Origin: Nitrospirae bacterium CG2_30_53_67
GTDB lineage: Bacteria > CG2-30-53-67
Length of the DNA stretch: 14,569 nucleotides
Direction of reading: 5' to 3'
NCBI GenBank assembly: GCA_001873285.1
Contig: MNYV01000093.1
Span: forward strand, 1-14,569
A program made the position numbers and the translations under genes. The notes beneath the pieces are model-generated. The model searched no databases and had not been told where the DNA came from. It saw only the letters and a program-made list of their open reading frames with translations. Numbering within the stretch: the first letter of the stretch is position 1; each line of letters opens with the position of its first letter. Of the stretch, positions 1-7,118 are shown one piece after another.

Positions 1-99
1 GTCATGGGGGAGCGGCATCTCAGGATCACCATCGGTCTGCCCCGGGAAAATCAGAGGCTGGCCGGGGCGCTGGAGAAGGTGATTGGGGGAAGAATATAA
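1..99 (+). CDS. hisC: Aminotransferase C-terminus (histidinol-phosphate/aromatic aminotransferase type), 5' end outside window
   Basis: Only the last 32 codons are present, ending in TAA. The visible stretch LRITIGLPRENQRL followed by a short amphipathic helix is the usual ending of the class I/II PLP-dependent aminotransferases of the HisC type. In that family the Arg in the R-I-T-I-G strand binds the substrate carboxylate. HisC-like enzymes convert histidinol phosphate and often also transaminate prephenate or aromatic keto acids, which suits a position just upstream of tyrA and aroA. The catalytic lysine and most of the protein lie outside the window, so the exact substrate cannot be judged; an aromatic or aspartate aminotransferase of the same fold is possible. 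Confidence 0.6.
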   Translation, partial: VMGERHLRITIGLPRENQRLAGALEKVIGGRI

Positions 100-122
100 A
101 ATAACCATAGGAGGTTTTCAGT

Positions 123-252
123 AAATCCTAAATTCGAAATCCGAAATTCTAAACAATATCTAATGACCAAAATTAAAAGTTCGAAACAGTATAATGGGGA
201 GCAGAATTGTTTAGAATATTTGAATTTTGAAATTCGAATTTGTTTAGGATTT
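123..252. repeat. AT-rich imperfect inverted repeat in the spacer before tyrA
   Basis: The 187-nt gap between the aminotransferase and tyrA is far richer in A+T than the flanking genes and is built of words such as AAATCCTAAATTCGAAAT and their complements. A perfect 12-bp inverted repeat, ATTCTAAACAAT (146-157) and ATTGTTTAGAAT (206-217), forms the inner stem. AAATCCTA (123-130) and TTTAGGATTT (243-252) form the outer arms, with imperfect AATTCGAA-type pairing between them. It looks like a non-coding palindromic repeat insertion rather than a gene. It could also serve as a stem that separates the two transcripts. No good sigma-70 hexamer pair is visible in it. Confidence 0.65.
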
Positions 253-286
253 AGATATTAGAATTTAGAATTTAAAAAGAGGAAAC

Positions 287-1147
287 ATGCCCGTTCATTT
301 CAAAAGAGTTGTGATCATCGGCGTCGGCCTGATCGGCGGCTCCCTGGCCCTGGCCGGAAAGAAAAAGGGGTTGTTCGGCGAAGTCATCGGGGTGGGGAGG
401 AACAAGGCCAATCTGGATGCGGCCGTGAACATGGGCGCCGTGGACCGGTATGTCCATGATCCCAAAGAGGTCTGCAAGCATGCGGACCTGATGGTGCTCG
501 CAACACCCGTGGAGAGGATCCTCTCCATCGGACGGGAGACCGCCCCCCTTATGCGAAAAGGGGCCTGCCTCACCGACGTGGGGAGCGTGAAGCAGGCCAT
601 TGTCTCGGGGCTGGATGAGATCCTGCCTGACGGCGTGCATTTTGTGGGAGGACATCCCATTGCCGGGAGCGAGGAGTCAGGCGCTGCGGCGGGCCGCTTC
701 GACCTCTTCGAAGGGGCACGGACCGTGCTGACGCCGACCCGTTCCACAGACCCGGAGGCGCTGAGAAAAATCCGGTCCCTGTGGGAGGGGGTCGGTTCCA
801 TGGTGGTGGAGATGGACGCCTCCGAGCATGATGTCATCCTCGCGGCTGTAAGCCATCTCCCCCATATGGCGGCCTATGCCTTGGTCAACACCCTCTCCGG
901 TATGAAGGATCGTCATCCGAGCATTCCGTCATTTGCCGCCGGGGGATTCAAGGATATCACCCGGATCGCCGGGAGCCACCCGGAGATGTGGAAGGAGATC
1001 TGCAGGATGAACAAGAAGAACATCCTGAAGATGATCGGAGACTATACCCGGGCGTTGAACAGCATTCAGGTGAAGATTGAGCAGGATCGTTTTGAGGAGC
1101 TGAGCCGCCTCTTTGAGCAAGCCCGAGGATTCAGAAAGGATCTGTGA
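287..1147 (+). CDS. tyrA: Prephenate dehydrogenase
   Basis: The 286-residue product is an NAD(P)-dependent prephenate (or arogenate) dehydrogenase of tyrosine synthesis, a cytosolic enzyme that oxidatively decarboxylates prephenate to 4-hydroxyphenylpyruvate. The N-terminus carries the Rossmann motif GVGLIGGS (residues 12-19). The catalytic segment GGHPIAGSEESG places the conserved His at residue 123. A second conserved patch, SHLPH (189-193), and the DITRIAGSHPEMW segment near 223-235 complete the C-terminal helical domain. There is no fused chorismate mutase and no ACT domain, so feedback control through an ACT domain is not expected. The ATG at 287 follows an AAGAGGA ribosome site (277-283). 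Its end overlaps or abuts the start of aroA, indicating translational coupling. The choice between prephenate and arogenate as substrate cannot be read from the sequence. Confidence 0.95.
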   Translation: MPVHFKRVVIIGVGLIGGSLALAGKKKGLFGEVIGVGRNKANLDAAVNMGAVDRYVHDPKEVCKHADLMVLATPVERILSIGRETAPLMRKGACLTDVGSVKQAIVSGLDEILPDGVHFVGGHPIAGSEESGAAAGRFDLFEGARTVLTPTRSTDPEALRKIRSLWEGVGSMVVEMDASEHDVILAAVSHLPHMAAYALVNTLSGMKDRHPSIPSFAAGGFKDITRIAGSHPEMWKEICRMNKKNILKMIGDYTRALNSIQVKIEQDRFEELSRLFEQARGFRKDL

Positions 1148-1149
1148 GC

Positions 1150-2442
1150 ATGGAACATTTGACGGTTGGAAAATCCCGGGGCATTCGGGGGGAGATCACG
1201 GTCCCCGGCGACAAATCCATCTCCCACAGGGCTGTGATCCTGGGGGCGATTGCCGAAGGGATGACCGAGGTGAGGGGCCTGCTTCGAGGCGAGGACTCCC
1301 TCAATACGCTCAGGGCCTTTCAGAAAATGGGTGTGGAGATCAGAGACAGCGGGGACCGGATCCTCATCCGTGGCGCAGGCCTTCGGGGTCTTAAGGAACC
1401 CATGGAAGTCCTGGACATGGGAAACTCCGGCACAGGGATCCGTCTTCTGTCCGGCCTGCTTGCGGGGCAGGATCTTTTTGCCGTCCTTGCCGGAGACGCC
1501 TCCCTGAGCCGGCGTCCCATGGGACGGGTCACCCGCCCGCTCCGAGAGATGGGGGCAAAGATTCTCGGCAGGGATGACGGATCTCTGGCCCCTCTTGCCA
1601 TCCAGGGCGGTGAGCTTCACGGCATAGACTATGTCTCTCCTGTGGCGAGCGCCCAAGTGAAATCGGCGCTCCTCCTGGCAGGGCTCAACGCCGAAGGACG
1701 GACCTCCGTGACCGAACCCTCCCTTTCACGGGATCATACCGAGAGGATGCTCCGCCGGTTCGGGGTCCAGGTCGAGCAGAGCGGGACGACTGTATCTGTC
1801 AACGGAGTGGAGCGCTTTTCCGGGACCAGGATCAGTGTCCCCTCGGATTTTTCTTCGGCCGCTTTCTTTATTGTGGCGGCGCTGATTGTGGACGGGTCGG
1901 ATCTCCTCATCAGAAATGTGGGGATCAATCCGACCCGGACCGGCCTGCTTGGGATTTTGAAGAGGATGGGCGCCAGGATGGATCTTGAAAACAGGGATGG
2001 CGGCGAGGAACCCGTGGCGGACATCCATGTGCAGACCTCCCATCTTAAGGGGACCAATGTTGCGCCTGAGGAGGTTCCCGCCGCCATAGACGAGTTTCCC
2101 ATCCTCTGCGTGGCCGCGGCCATGGCCTCCGGGACGACACGGATCATCGGCGCCTCTGAGCTTCGCTTCAAGGAGACCGACCGGATCCGGGCCATGGCCG
2201 TCAATCTCCAGATCGTGGGATCGGAGGTGGAAGAGCTTGAGGATGGGTTGCTGATCCTCGGACAGGAGAGCTTGAAAGAGGGGGAATGCAACAGCTTCGG
2301 GGATCATCGGGTGGCCATGGCCATGGCCGTCGCCGGGCTCCGGTCCGAACCCGGGATCACGATTCTGGATACCGGCTGTATCCGCACCTCTTTCCCTGGC
2401 TTTGAGGAGATGTTGAAGCAAGTTGCAAGGGAGGAAAAATGA
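1150..2442 (+). CDS. aroA: 3-phosphoshikimate 1-carboxyvinyltransferase (EPSP synthase), class II type
   Basis: EPSP synthase joins phosphoenolpyruvate to shikimate-3-phosphate in the shikimate pathway. Numbered from the ATG at 1150 (430 aa), the protein shows PGDKSISHR (19-27), GNSGTG (91-96), SAQVK (168-172), RDHTE (194-198), NPTR (260-263), the catalytic Asp in AIDEFP (D314), FKETDRI (340-346) and GDHR (384-387). RxHxE, GDKS, SAQxK and NxTR are together the set described for class II EPSP synthases. Length and two-domain layout are normal. A GTG at 1144, in the same frame, overlaps the tyrA stop. The ATG at 1150 is preferred because it lies about 9 nt after AAAGGA (1135-1140), whereas the GTG is only about 3 nt away. 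The stop overlaps the cmk ATG (ATGA), so the pair is translationally coupled. Confidence 0.95.
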   Translation: MEHLTVGKSRGIRGEITVPGDKSISHRAVILGAIAEGMTEVRGLLRGEDSLNTLRAFQKMGVEIRDSGDRILIRGAGLRGLKEPMEVLDMGNSGTGIRLLSGLLAGQDLFAVLAGDASLSRRPMGRVTRPLREMGAKILGRDDGSLAPLAIQGGELHGIDYVSPVASAQVKSALLLAGLNAEGRTSVTEPSLSRDHTERMLRRFGVQVEQSGTTVSVNGVERFSGTRISVPSDFSSAAFFIVAALIVDGSDLLIRNVGINPTRTGLLGILKRMGARMDLENRDGGEEPVADIHVQTSHLKGTNVAPEEVPAAIDEFPILCVAAAMASGTTRIIGASELRFKETDRIRAMAVNLQIVGSEVEELEDGLLILGQESLKEGECNSFGDHRVAMAMAVAGLRSEPGITILDTGCIRTSFPGFEEMLKQVAREEK

Positions 2443-3128
2443 AGCGCGGGTCTATCGTGACCATTGACGGGCCCTCGGGTGCAGGAAAGAGTACCGTGGC
2501 GAGACAGCTCGCTGAACGATTGGGATACCGATATATCGACACCGGCGCCATGTACCGGGCGATCGGATGGCTGGCCAGAGAAAGGAAGGTCCCATTTCAT
2601 GACGGCTCGGAGCTCCATGCGCTCCTTGAGAGCGCAAGCCTCTCTTTTGAGGAAAAGGATGGGAGTACCCGTATCCTGGTCAACGGCACGGACGTGACCG
2701 GCCTCATCCGGAAACCCGATATGGGAATGGTGGCCTCGGATATCTCAGCCATTGAGCCGGTCAGGAGATGGCTTTCCTCCCTGCAGAGAAAACTCGGCGA
2801 GCAGGGGAATGCCGTTCTCGAAGGGCGGGACATGGGCACCGTGGTCTTTCCGGATGCGGATTATAAATTTTTTCTCACCGCCTCCCTGTATGAGCGTGCA
2901 AGAAGGCGTGCCGAGCAGATCAAAGAAAAAGGAGATGAGGTTGACTTGGATGCCGTGATCAAGGAGGTCTCCCTGCGTGACAGAAACGACTCCACCCGAT
3001 CCCTTTCCCCCCTTCGCAAGGCCGAGGATGCCGTGGAGATCGACACCACGTCCATGACCATCCAGGAGGCCGTTGAGAGGCTGATCATGGAGATCCGGAC
3101 AGGCCGAGGCAAAAACAGGGGATCATAG
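2439..3128 (+). CDS. cmk: Cytidylate kinase
   Basis: Cmk phosphorylates CMP and dCMP with ATP, recycling pyrimidine nucleotides for RNA, DNA and lipid precursors. The 229-residue protein has the P-loop GPSGAGKST (11-19), the nucleotide-binding patch YIDTGAMYRA (32-41), GRDMGTVVFPDA (129-140) and the lid motif RDRNDSTR (180-187), followed by the IDTT strand (201-204) that ends the core. This is the normal length for the family. The ATG overlaps the aroA stop codon by 4 nt, and an internal Shine-Dalgarno GGGAGG lies at 2429-2434 in the end of aroA. cmk next to aroA and rpsA is a widespread bacterial arrangement. No unusual residues were seen. Confidence 0.96.
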   Translation: MKRGSIVTIDGPSGAGKSTVARQLAERLGYRYIDTGAMYRAIGWLARERKVPFHDGSELHALLESASLSFEEKDGSTRILVNGTDVTGLIRKPDMGMVASDISAIEPVRRWLSSLQRKLGEQGNAVLEGRDMGTVVFPDADYKFFLTASLYERARRRAEQIKEKGDEVDLDAVIKEVSLRDRNDSTRSLSPLRKAEDAVEIDTTSMTIQEAVERLIMEIRTGRGKNRGS

Positions 3129-3131
3129 ATC

Positions 3132-3980
3132 ATGGAAATCATTATTGCCGGCCATGCCGGGTTCTGTTTCGGTGTAAAGAGAGCGATTTCGACCGCCTAT
3201 GAAACGGTGGACAAGGCCGGGGGGGAGGTCGGCACCATCGGCCCGCTTATCCACAACCCGCAAGTGGTTTCCCGCCTTGAATCCGTGGGCGTACGGCCCA
3301 TAGAGAATATACGGGATTTCCATGGTGAGGCGCTGATCATCCGATCACACGGTGTCTCCCAATCCATGGTAAAAACAGCGGAAGATGCAGGGATTCGTCT
3401 TGTGGATGCCACATGCCCTTTTGTCAAAAAGGCCCAGGAATACGCCCGTCGGCTCAAAGAGGAAGGCTATACCGTGGTGATCGTGGGAGACAAGAACCAC
3501 CCCGAGGTACGGGGAATCCTCTCCTATGCCGGGGAGTCGGCGCTCGTTGCGGCAATCCCTCAAGACCTTGACGTTCTGAACAAGGTGCGAAAGATCGGGA
3601 TCATCGCTCAGACCACCACCACATTTGAAAAGTTTGAACAGGTTGTGAAGCAATGCCTGCATCAAGCGAACGAGATCAAGATCTATAATACCATCTGCGA
3701 CGAGACTCATGTCCGCCAGCAGGAGGCCCAGGGGATTGCGCGGCGGGTGGATGTGATGCTGGTCGCGGGAGGAAGGAACAGCGGGAACACGACACGGCTT
3801 GCCGAACTCTGCCGCCTCACCGGGACCCGGACCTTTCATATCGAGACCCGGGATGAGATCGATCCGGCCTGGTTTCATGGGGCCGGCAAGGTCGGGATCA
3901 CGGCGGGCGCATCCACGCCCGAGTGGATCATTGAGGAGATGATAGAACGGCTGAATCAAATCTCAGGGGAATCCGTATGA
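3132..3980 (+). CDS. ispH: 4-hydroxy-3-methylbut-2-enyl diphosphate reductase
   Basis: IspH (LytB) is the iron-sulfur enzyme that reduces HMBPP to IPP and DMAPP, the last step of the MEP isoprenoid pathway. The three cluster-binding cysteines are present: C12 in GFCFGVKRA, C95 in DATCPFV and C189 in NTICDETHVRQ. Conserved histidines sit in IHNPQV (H41), RSHGV (H73) and NHPEV (H123), and the TTTT run is at 161-164. The 282-residue length matches the single-domain form. In some Firmicutes IspH is fused to S1 domains; here rpsA is a separate downstream gene with its own promoter. The ATG is 3 nt after the cmk stop, with AGGGG about 11 nt upstream, so the gene is probably co-transcribed with cmk. 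Confidence 0.96.
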   Translation: MEIIIAGHAGFCFGVKRAISTAYETVDKAGGEVGTIGPLIHNPQVVSRLESVGVRPIENIRDFHGEALIIRSHGVSQSMVKTAEDAGIRLVDATCPFVKKAQEYARRLKEEGYTVVIVGDKNHPEVRGILSYAGESALVAAIPQDLDVLNKVRKIGIIAQTTTTFEKFEQVVKQCLHQANEIKIYNTICDETHVRQQEAQGIARRVDVMLVAGGRNSGNTTRLAELCRLTGTRTFHIETRDEIDPAWFHGAGKVGITAGASTPEWIIEEMIERLNQISGESV

Positions 3981-4137
3981 AACATGAGACCCGGCGGTCC
4001 ATGCCATCGGAACGGCAGGTAGGATAAAAAGATGATCATCTCCAAAAGAGTGGGTGAAAACAAAAGGGGCCAAGGGTTCTAAGGATTTTAGGGGTCAAGT
4101 GAACCCCGTTAGAGGTTGTCCTCACACTACAAAAATA
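3981..4137 (+). other. Non-coding spacer with degenerate G-rich repeats upstream of the rpsA promoter
   Basis: No gene is supported between ispH and the rpsA promoter. The stretch 4062-4107 is a string of related words (AAAAGGGGCC, AAGGGTTC, TAAGGATTTTAGGGG) ending in GGGGT (4091-4095) and ACCCC (4103-4107), which can pair around a 7-nt loop. There is no U-tract, so it is not a convincing terminator. A 10-bp perfect palindrome GATGATCATC lies at 4031-4040 and may be chance. Confidence 0.4.
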
Positions 4138-4166
4138 TTGACAAAACCTCTGAAAAATTTTATGGT
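4138..4166 (+). promoter_or_regulatory. Sigma-70-type promoter of rpsA
   Basis: A perfect -35 box TTGACA (4138-4143) is followed after exactly 17 nt by TATGGT (4161-4166), a 4-of-6 match to the -10 consensus. The start of transcription would fall near 4172-4174, giving a leader of about 105 nt before the rpsA ATG. The same two hexamers with the same spacing recur before the ABC transporter at 8567-8595. Confidence 0.7.
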
Positions 4167-4203
4167 TGCAAATGAGGGTACATCCGTTGTAAGATACAAT
4201 ATT

Positions 4204-4248
4204 TCACGGCGATCCTTTTTTCTGCCGTGACGGAAAGGCTTGCCTTTC
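4204..4248 (+). promoter_or_regulatory. Structured rpsA leader with two hairpins
   Basis: Within the untranslated leader, TCACGGC (4204-4210) pairs perfectly with GCCGTGA (4224-4230) around a pyrimidine-rich loop. GAAAGGC (4233-4239) pairs with GCCTTTC (4242-4248). An A9 tract (4251-4259) and an AGGAGG ribosome site (4262-4267) follow, the latter 12 nt from the ATG. In E. coli, S1 represses its own mRNA through stacked leader hairpins, and this layout is compatible with that type of control. The function here is inferred. The second hairpin is followed by A rather than T, so it is not a terminator. Confidence 0.5.
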
Positions 4249-4279
4249 TGAAAAAAAAATCAGGAGGTTTCAAGGGATT

Positions 4280-6067
4280 ATGAGCGATCATCAGGAAGAG
4301 AAAAATCATTCAACGATTGACAATGGCGTAAAGGAGGATCTCAATCCCGGCGTATCCACCCGGGAGGAAGATGAGTTTACCCCCGATCTGATGGCCAAAA
4401 TGTACGAGGAGACGTTTAAGAACGCCAAGGAAGGATCCGTCATTAAAGGCAGGGTTCTCAAAGTGACCAAGGATCATGTGGTCGTTGATATAGGGTTCAA
4501 GTCCGAGGGATTGGTCCTGAGCGAAGAGTTCATGGCCGATGGAGAGTTCAAGATCAAGGTCGGCGACGAAGTGGACGTCATGATCGAACAGGTGGAGGAC
4601 AGCGAGGGCCAGATCGTTCTTTCCAAGGAGAAGGCGGACCGCCTCCGGGTTTGGGAGAATATTTCCAAGGCTTATGAAGAGACTAGGAGCGTGGAAGGGG
4701 TGGTCCTTTCGAGAATCAAGGGGGGCCTCTCCGTGGATATCGGCATCCGGGCTTTTCTCCCCGGTTCTCAGGTGGATATCCATCCTGTGCGGAACCTGGA
4801 AAAATTCATCGGCAAAAAACTCCAGATGAAAATCATCAAGATGAATCAGAAGCGCGGGAATATCGTCCTCTCCCGAAGGGCGCTCCTTGAGGAAGAACGC
4901 AAGCTGCTCAAGGTGGATACCCTGAAGAACCTGGAGGAGGGGAAGGTCATCAAGGGGATCGTCAAGAACCTGACCGAGTACGGCGCCTTTATCGATTTGG
5001 GAGGAATAGACGGCCTCCTTCATATTACGGATATGTCATGGGGCCGTGTCCACCATCCATCCGAGCTTTTTTCACTCGGTGATGAAGTGGAAGTCGTTGT
5101 TCTCAAGTTCGACAGGGAAAACGAACGGGTTTCCCTCGGCTACAAGCAAAAGTCACGGGACCCCTGGGAATCCGGGGAAAAGAAGTACCCGGTGGGGAGC
5201 CGCGTCAAGGGTAAGGTGGTCAGCCTGACCGATTACGGCGCCTTTGTTGAACTGGAGGAAGGACTGGAGGGCCTGGTTCATGTCTCCGAGATGTCCTGGA
5301 CACAGAAGATTCGAAACCCATCCAAGGTGGTATCCGTGGGTGACATCGTTGAATCCGTGGTTCTCAATATTGATGTCAAGAATAAGCGGATCTCGCTCGG
5401 GATGAAGCAGGCCGAGAGCAATCCGTGGGATATTATCGTGGAAAAGTATCCTGTCGGTGCCAGGATCAACGGCGCCGTGAGGAACCTCACGGATTTTGGA
5501 GCATTCATCGGCCTTGAGGAAGGGATTGACGGGCTGGTCCATATCTCCGATATGTCCTGGACCCGGAGGATCAAACATCCCTCGGAGATCCTGAAGAAAG
5601 GGGAAACCATCGAGGCGGTTGTCCTCCATGTGGACAAGGAAAAGGAACGCCTATCCCTCGGGATCAAACAACTGGTTCCCGATCCATGGACTGACGTTGC
5701 TGAGAAATTCCGGATCGATTCTGTCGTAACCGGCCGGGTGATCAAGATCACTGATTTCGGCGTGTTTGTCGAATTGGAGAACGGAATCGAAGGTCTCATT
5801 CATATCAGTGAAGTGGATCTGGATCCGCATGCCAAGGTCGAAAACATTCTTTCCATCAACACGGACATCAAGGCCGCTGTGGTCAAAATAGACGCCGAGG
5901 AGCGCAAGATCGGCCTTTCCATCAAAAAATATCTTGAAGGTCTTGAATCGGCGGAGCTCAAAGAGTATATGGAGAGCCATGAGGCGATGCGGACGACCAT
6001 GGGGGATCTCATGGGAGGATCTTCAGGAACCGAGCCCTCTTCGGCAACTGAAACCAGTGAAAATTGA
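4280..6067 (+). CDS. rpsA: 30S ribosomal protein S1 (six S1 domains)
   Basis: S1 is the large mRNA-binding protein of the 30S subunit and helps unfold and recruit messages. The 595-residue protein has six OB-fold S1 repeats at about 51-117, 136-200, 221-288, 305-375, 392-463 and 479-549. Repeats 3 to 6 carry the typical GAFI/GVFV and GLVHISxMSW signatures and are the RNA-binding type. Repeats 1 and 2 are more divergent, as is usual for the ribosome-docking end. An acidic N-terminal extension of about 50 residues and a Ser/Thr/Glu-rich tail flank them. The ATG at 4280 has AGGAGG 12 nt upstream and AAGGG 3 nt upstream. The gene has its own promoter and leader after ispH. Six domains match the Gram-negative long form. 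Confidence 0.96.
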   Translation: MSDHQEEKNHSTIDNGVKEDLNPGVSTREEDEFTPDLMAKMYEETFKNAKEGSVIKGRVLKVTKDHVVVDIGFKSEGLVLSEEFMADGEFKIKVGDEVDVMIEQVEDSEGQIVLSKEKADRLRVWENISKAYEETRSVEGVVLSRIKGGLSVDIGIRAFLPGSQVDIHPVRNLEKFIGKKLQMKIIKMNQKRGNIVLSRRALLEEERKLLKVDTLKNLEEGKVIKGIVKNLTEYGAFIDLGGIDGLLHITDMSWGRVHHPSELFSLGDEVEVVVLKFDRENERVSLGYKQKSRDPWESGEKKYPVGSRVKGKVVSLTDYGAFVELEEGLEGLVHVSEMSWTQKIRNPSKVVSVGDIVESVVLNIDVKNKRISLGMKQAESNPWDIIVEKYPVGARINGAVRNLTDFGAFIGLEEGIDGLVHISDMSWTRRIKHPSEILKKGETIEAVVLHVDKEKERLSLGIKQLVPDPWTDVAEKFRIDSVVTGRVIKITDFGVFVELENGIEGLIHISEVDLDPHAKVENILSINTDIKAAVVKIDAEERKIGLSIKKYLEGLESAELKEYMESHEAMRTTMGDLMGGSSGTEPSSATETSEN

Positions 6068-6118
6068 CGGATCTTCGAATCCACAAGGAGCGGAACTTGG
6101 ATCCGCCCGCCCTATGAT

Positions 6119-6143
6119 CCTCCCTGCCTGCCGGCAGGGGAGG
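6119..6143 (+). repeat. GC-rich hairpin in the rpsA-sppA spacer
   Basis: CCTCCCTGCC (6119-6128) and GGCAGGGGAGG (6133-6143) pair with one bulged G around the loop TGCC, centred on the palindrome TGCCGGCA. No T-tract follows, so it is not a standard terminator. It may be a dispersed palindromic repeat or an mRNA-processing or partial attenuation stem between rpsA and sppA. The rest of the 131-nt gap shows nothing else. Confidence 0.5.
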
Positions 6144-6198
6144 TCGCTGCGTCGCCATATTTAAGAACAGGACCGCTTAGGCTGCGAGGAAAACGACC

Positions 6199-7095
6199 AT
6201 GAAAAAGAACGCTGTCATCCGTTTTTTAACTCTGGCCGTCGGGCTTGCTCTCTTTGTTTTCATTACGGTTTTTATCCTTTCCTCAATCCTGGGTAAAAAA
6301 GATCATGGTATGGCCGCGCTCGGACGGGAAAAGATCGCCGTGATCGAGATTCAAGGGATTATTCTTGATTCCAAGGATATCCTTGATCATCTGAAGCTTT
6401 TCAGCGAAGACAGAAACGTCAAGGGGATCATCCTCCGCATTGACAGCCCCGGTGGCGCCGTGGCCCCGTCACAGGAGATTTATTCCGAGATCAGGAAGAT
6501 CCATGAGAAAGGCGAGAAGAAGGTTGTCGCCTCTTTTGGGAACGTGGCCGCATCGGGGGCCTATTACATCGCCTCTGCAACGGACAAGATCGTATCCAAC
6601 CCCGGGACCATCACGGGCAGCATCGGCGTGATTATGGAGATGTCCAATATTCAGGAACTCCTGGACAAGATCGGGGTTGAGAGCTATGTCGTCAAAAGCG
6701 GGAAATACAAGGATATCGGTTCCATCACTCGGCCTATGAGTGAGGAGGAGAGCCAGATCCTGCAGAGCGTGCTTGATGATGTCCATATGCAGTTTATGGA
6801 GGACGTATCCAAAGGACGCGGGATGGCCATGGACAAGATTAAAGAGATCGCAAACGGGAGTATCTTCTCAGGGAGGCAGGCCCTCGGCCTCGGTCTTGTG
6901 GATAAACTGGGCAGTTTTCAGGATGCCGTGGATCTGACCAAGGAACTTACGGGTATTAAAGGGGAGCCCGACCTGATCTACGAGAAAAAGGAAAACCTGA
7001 AATGGCTGGACCTTCTGAAAAAGGGGGCGGTCGGGGATCTGATTCAGAAAAAAATAGGCAAAGTGAGTTCAGGGGCGCTTTATCTCATGCCCTGA
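6199..7095 (+). CDS. sppA: Signal peptide peptidase SppA, short (36K) type, S49 family
   Basis: SppA is a membrane-anchored serine protease that degrades cleaved signal peptides in or at the cytoplasmic membrane. The 298-residue product starts with two lysines and one hydrophobic segment (about residues 5-31), an N-terminal anchor. It then carries a single S49 domain with IDSPGG (81-86), the nucleophile Ser119 in NVAASGAYY, TGSIGVI (139-145) and SGKYKDIGS (167-175), where K171 aligns with the catalytic lysine of the Bacillus enzyme. This is the short form with a Ser/Lys dyad assembled between subunits, not the doubled E. coli form. GAGGA (6186-6190) lies 8 nt before the ATG. In related genomes rpsA and sppA are often followed by an IHF subunit gene; here sppA instead meets a convergent gene. 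Confidence 0.93.
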   Translation: MKKNAVIRFLTLAVGLALFVFITVFILSSILGKKDHGMAALGREKIAVIEIQGIILDSKDILDHLKLFSEDRNVKGIILRIDSPGGAVAPSQEIYSEIRKIHEKGEKKVVASFGNVAASGAYYIASATDKIVSNPGTITGSIGVIMEMSNIQELLDKIGVESYVVKSGKYKDIGSITRPMSEEESQILQSVLDDVHMQFMEDVSKGRGMAMDKIKEIANGSIFSGRQALGLGLVDKLGSFQDAVDLTKELTGIKGEPDLIYEKKENLKWLDLLKKGAVGDLIQKKIGKVSSGALYLMP

Positions 7096-7118
7096 TCCGG
7101 CTTGGATCAATTATTTTT
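7093..7118 (+). terminator. Possible weak terminator after sppA
   Basis: TGATCC (7093-7098) pairs with GGATCA (7104-7109) around a 5-nt loop and is followed by ATTATTTTT. The stem is short and overlaps the sppA stop codon and the end of the convergent gene. It is a plausible but weak intrinsic terminator for sppA. Confidence 0.35.

Noticed and set aside
1726-2421. 231-codon minus-strand open frame inside aroA
   Set aside because: It is a shadow of the GC-rich aroA gene, rich in Gly, His and Pro as antisense frames are.
3977-4027. Short 16-codon plus-strand frame overlapping the ispH stop
   Set aside because: It is too short, has no similarity and no clear ribosome site, and is probably chance.
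4233-4260. Hairpin plus homopolymer as an intrinsic terminator
   Set aside because: On the plus strand the hairpin is followed by A, not T. On the minus strand the T-tract comes before the hairpin. Neither orientation gives a terminator.
4310-5023. 237-codon open frame on the minus strand inside rpsA
   Set aside because: It lies fully opposite a well-supported S1 gene, has no ribosome site, and its composition is what antisense of S1 repeats gives.
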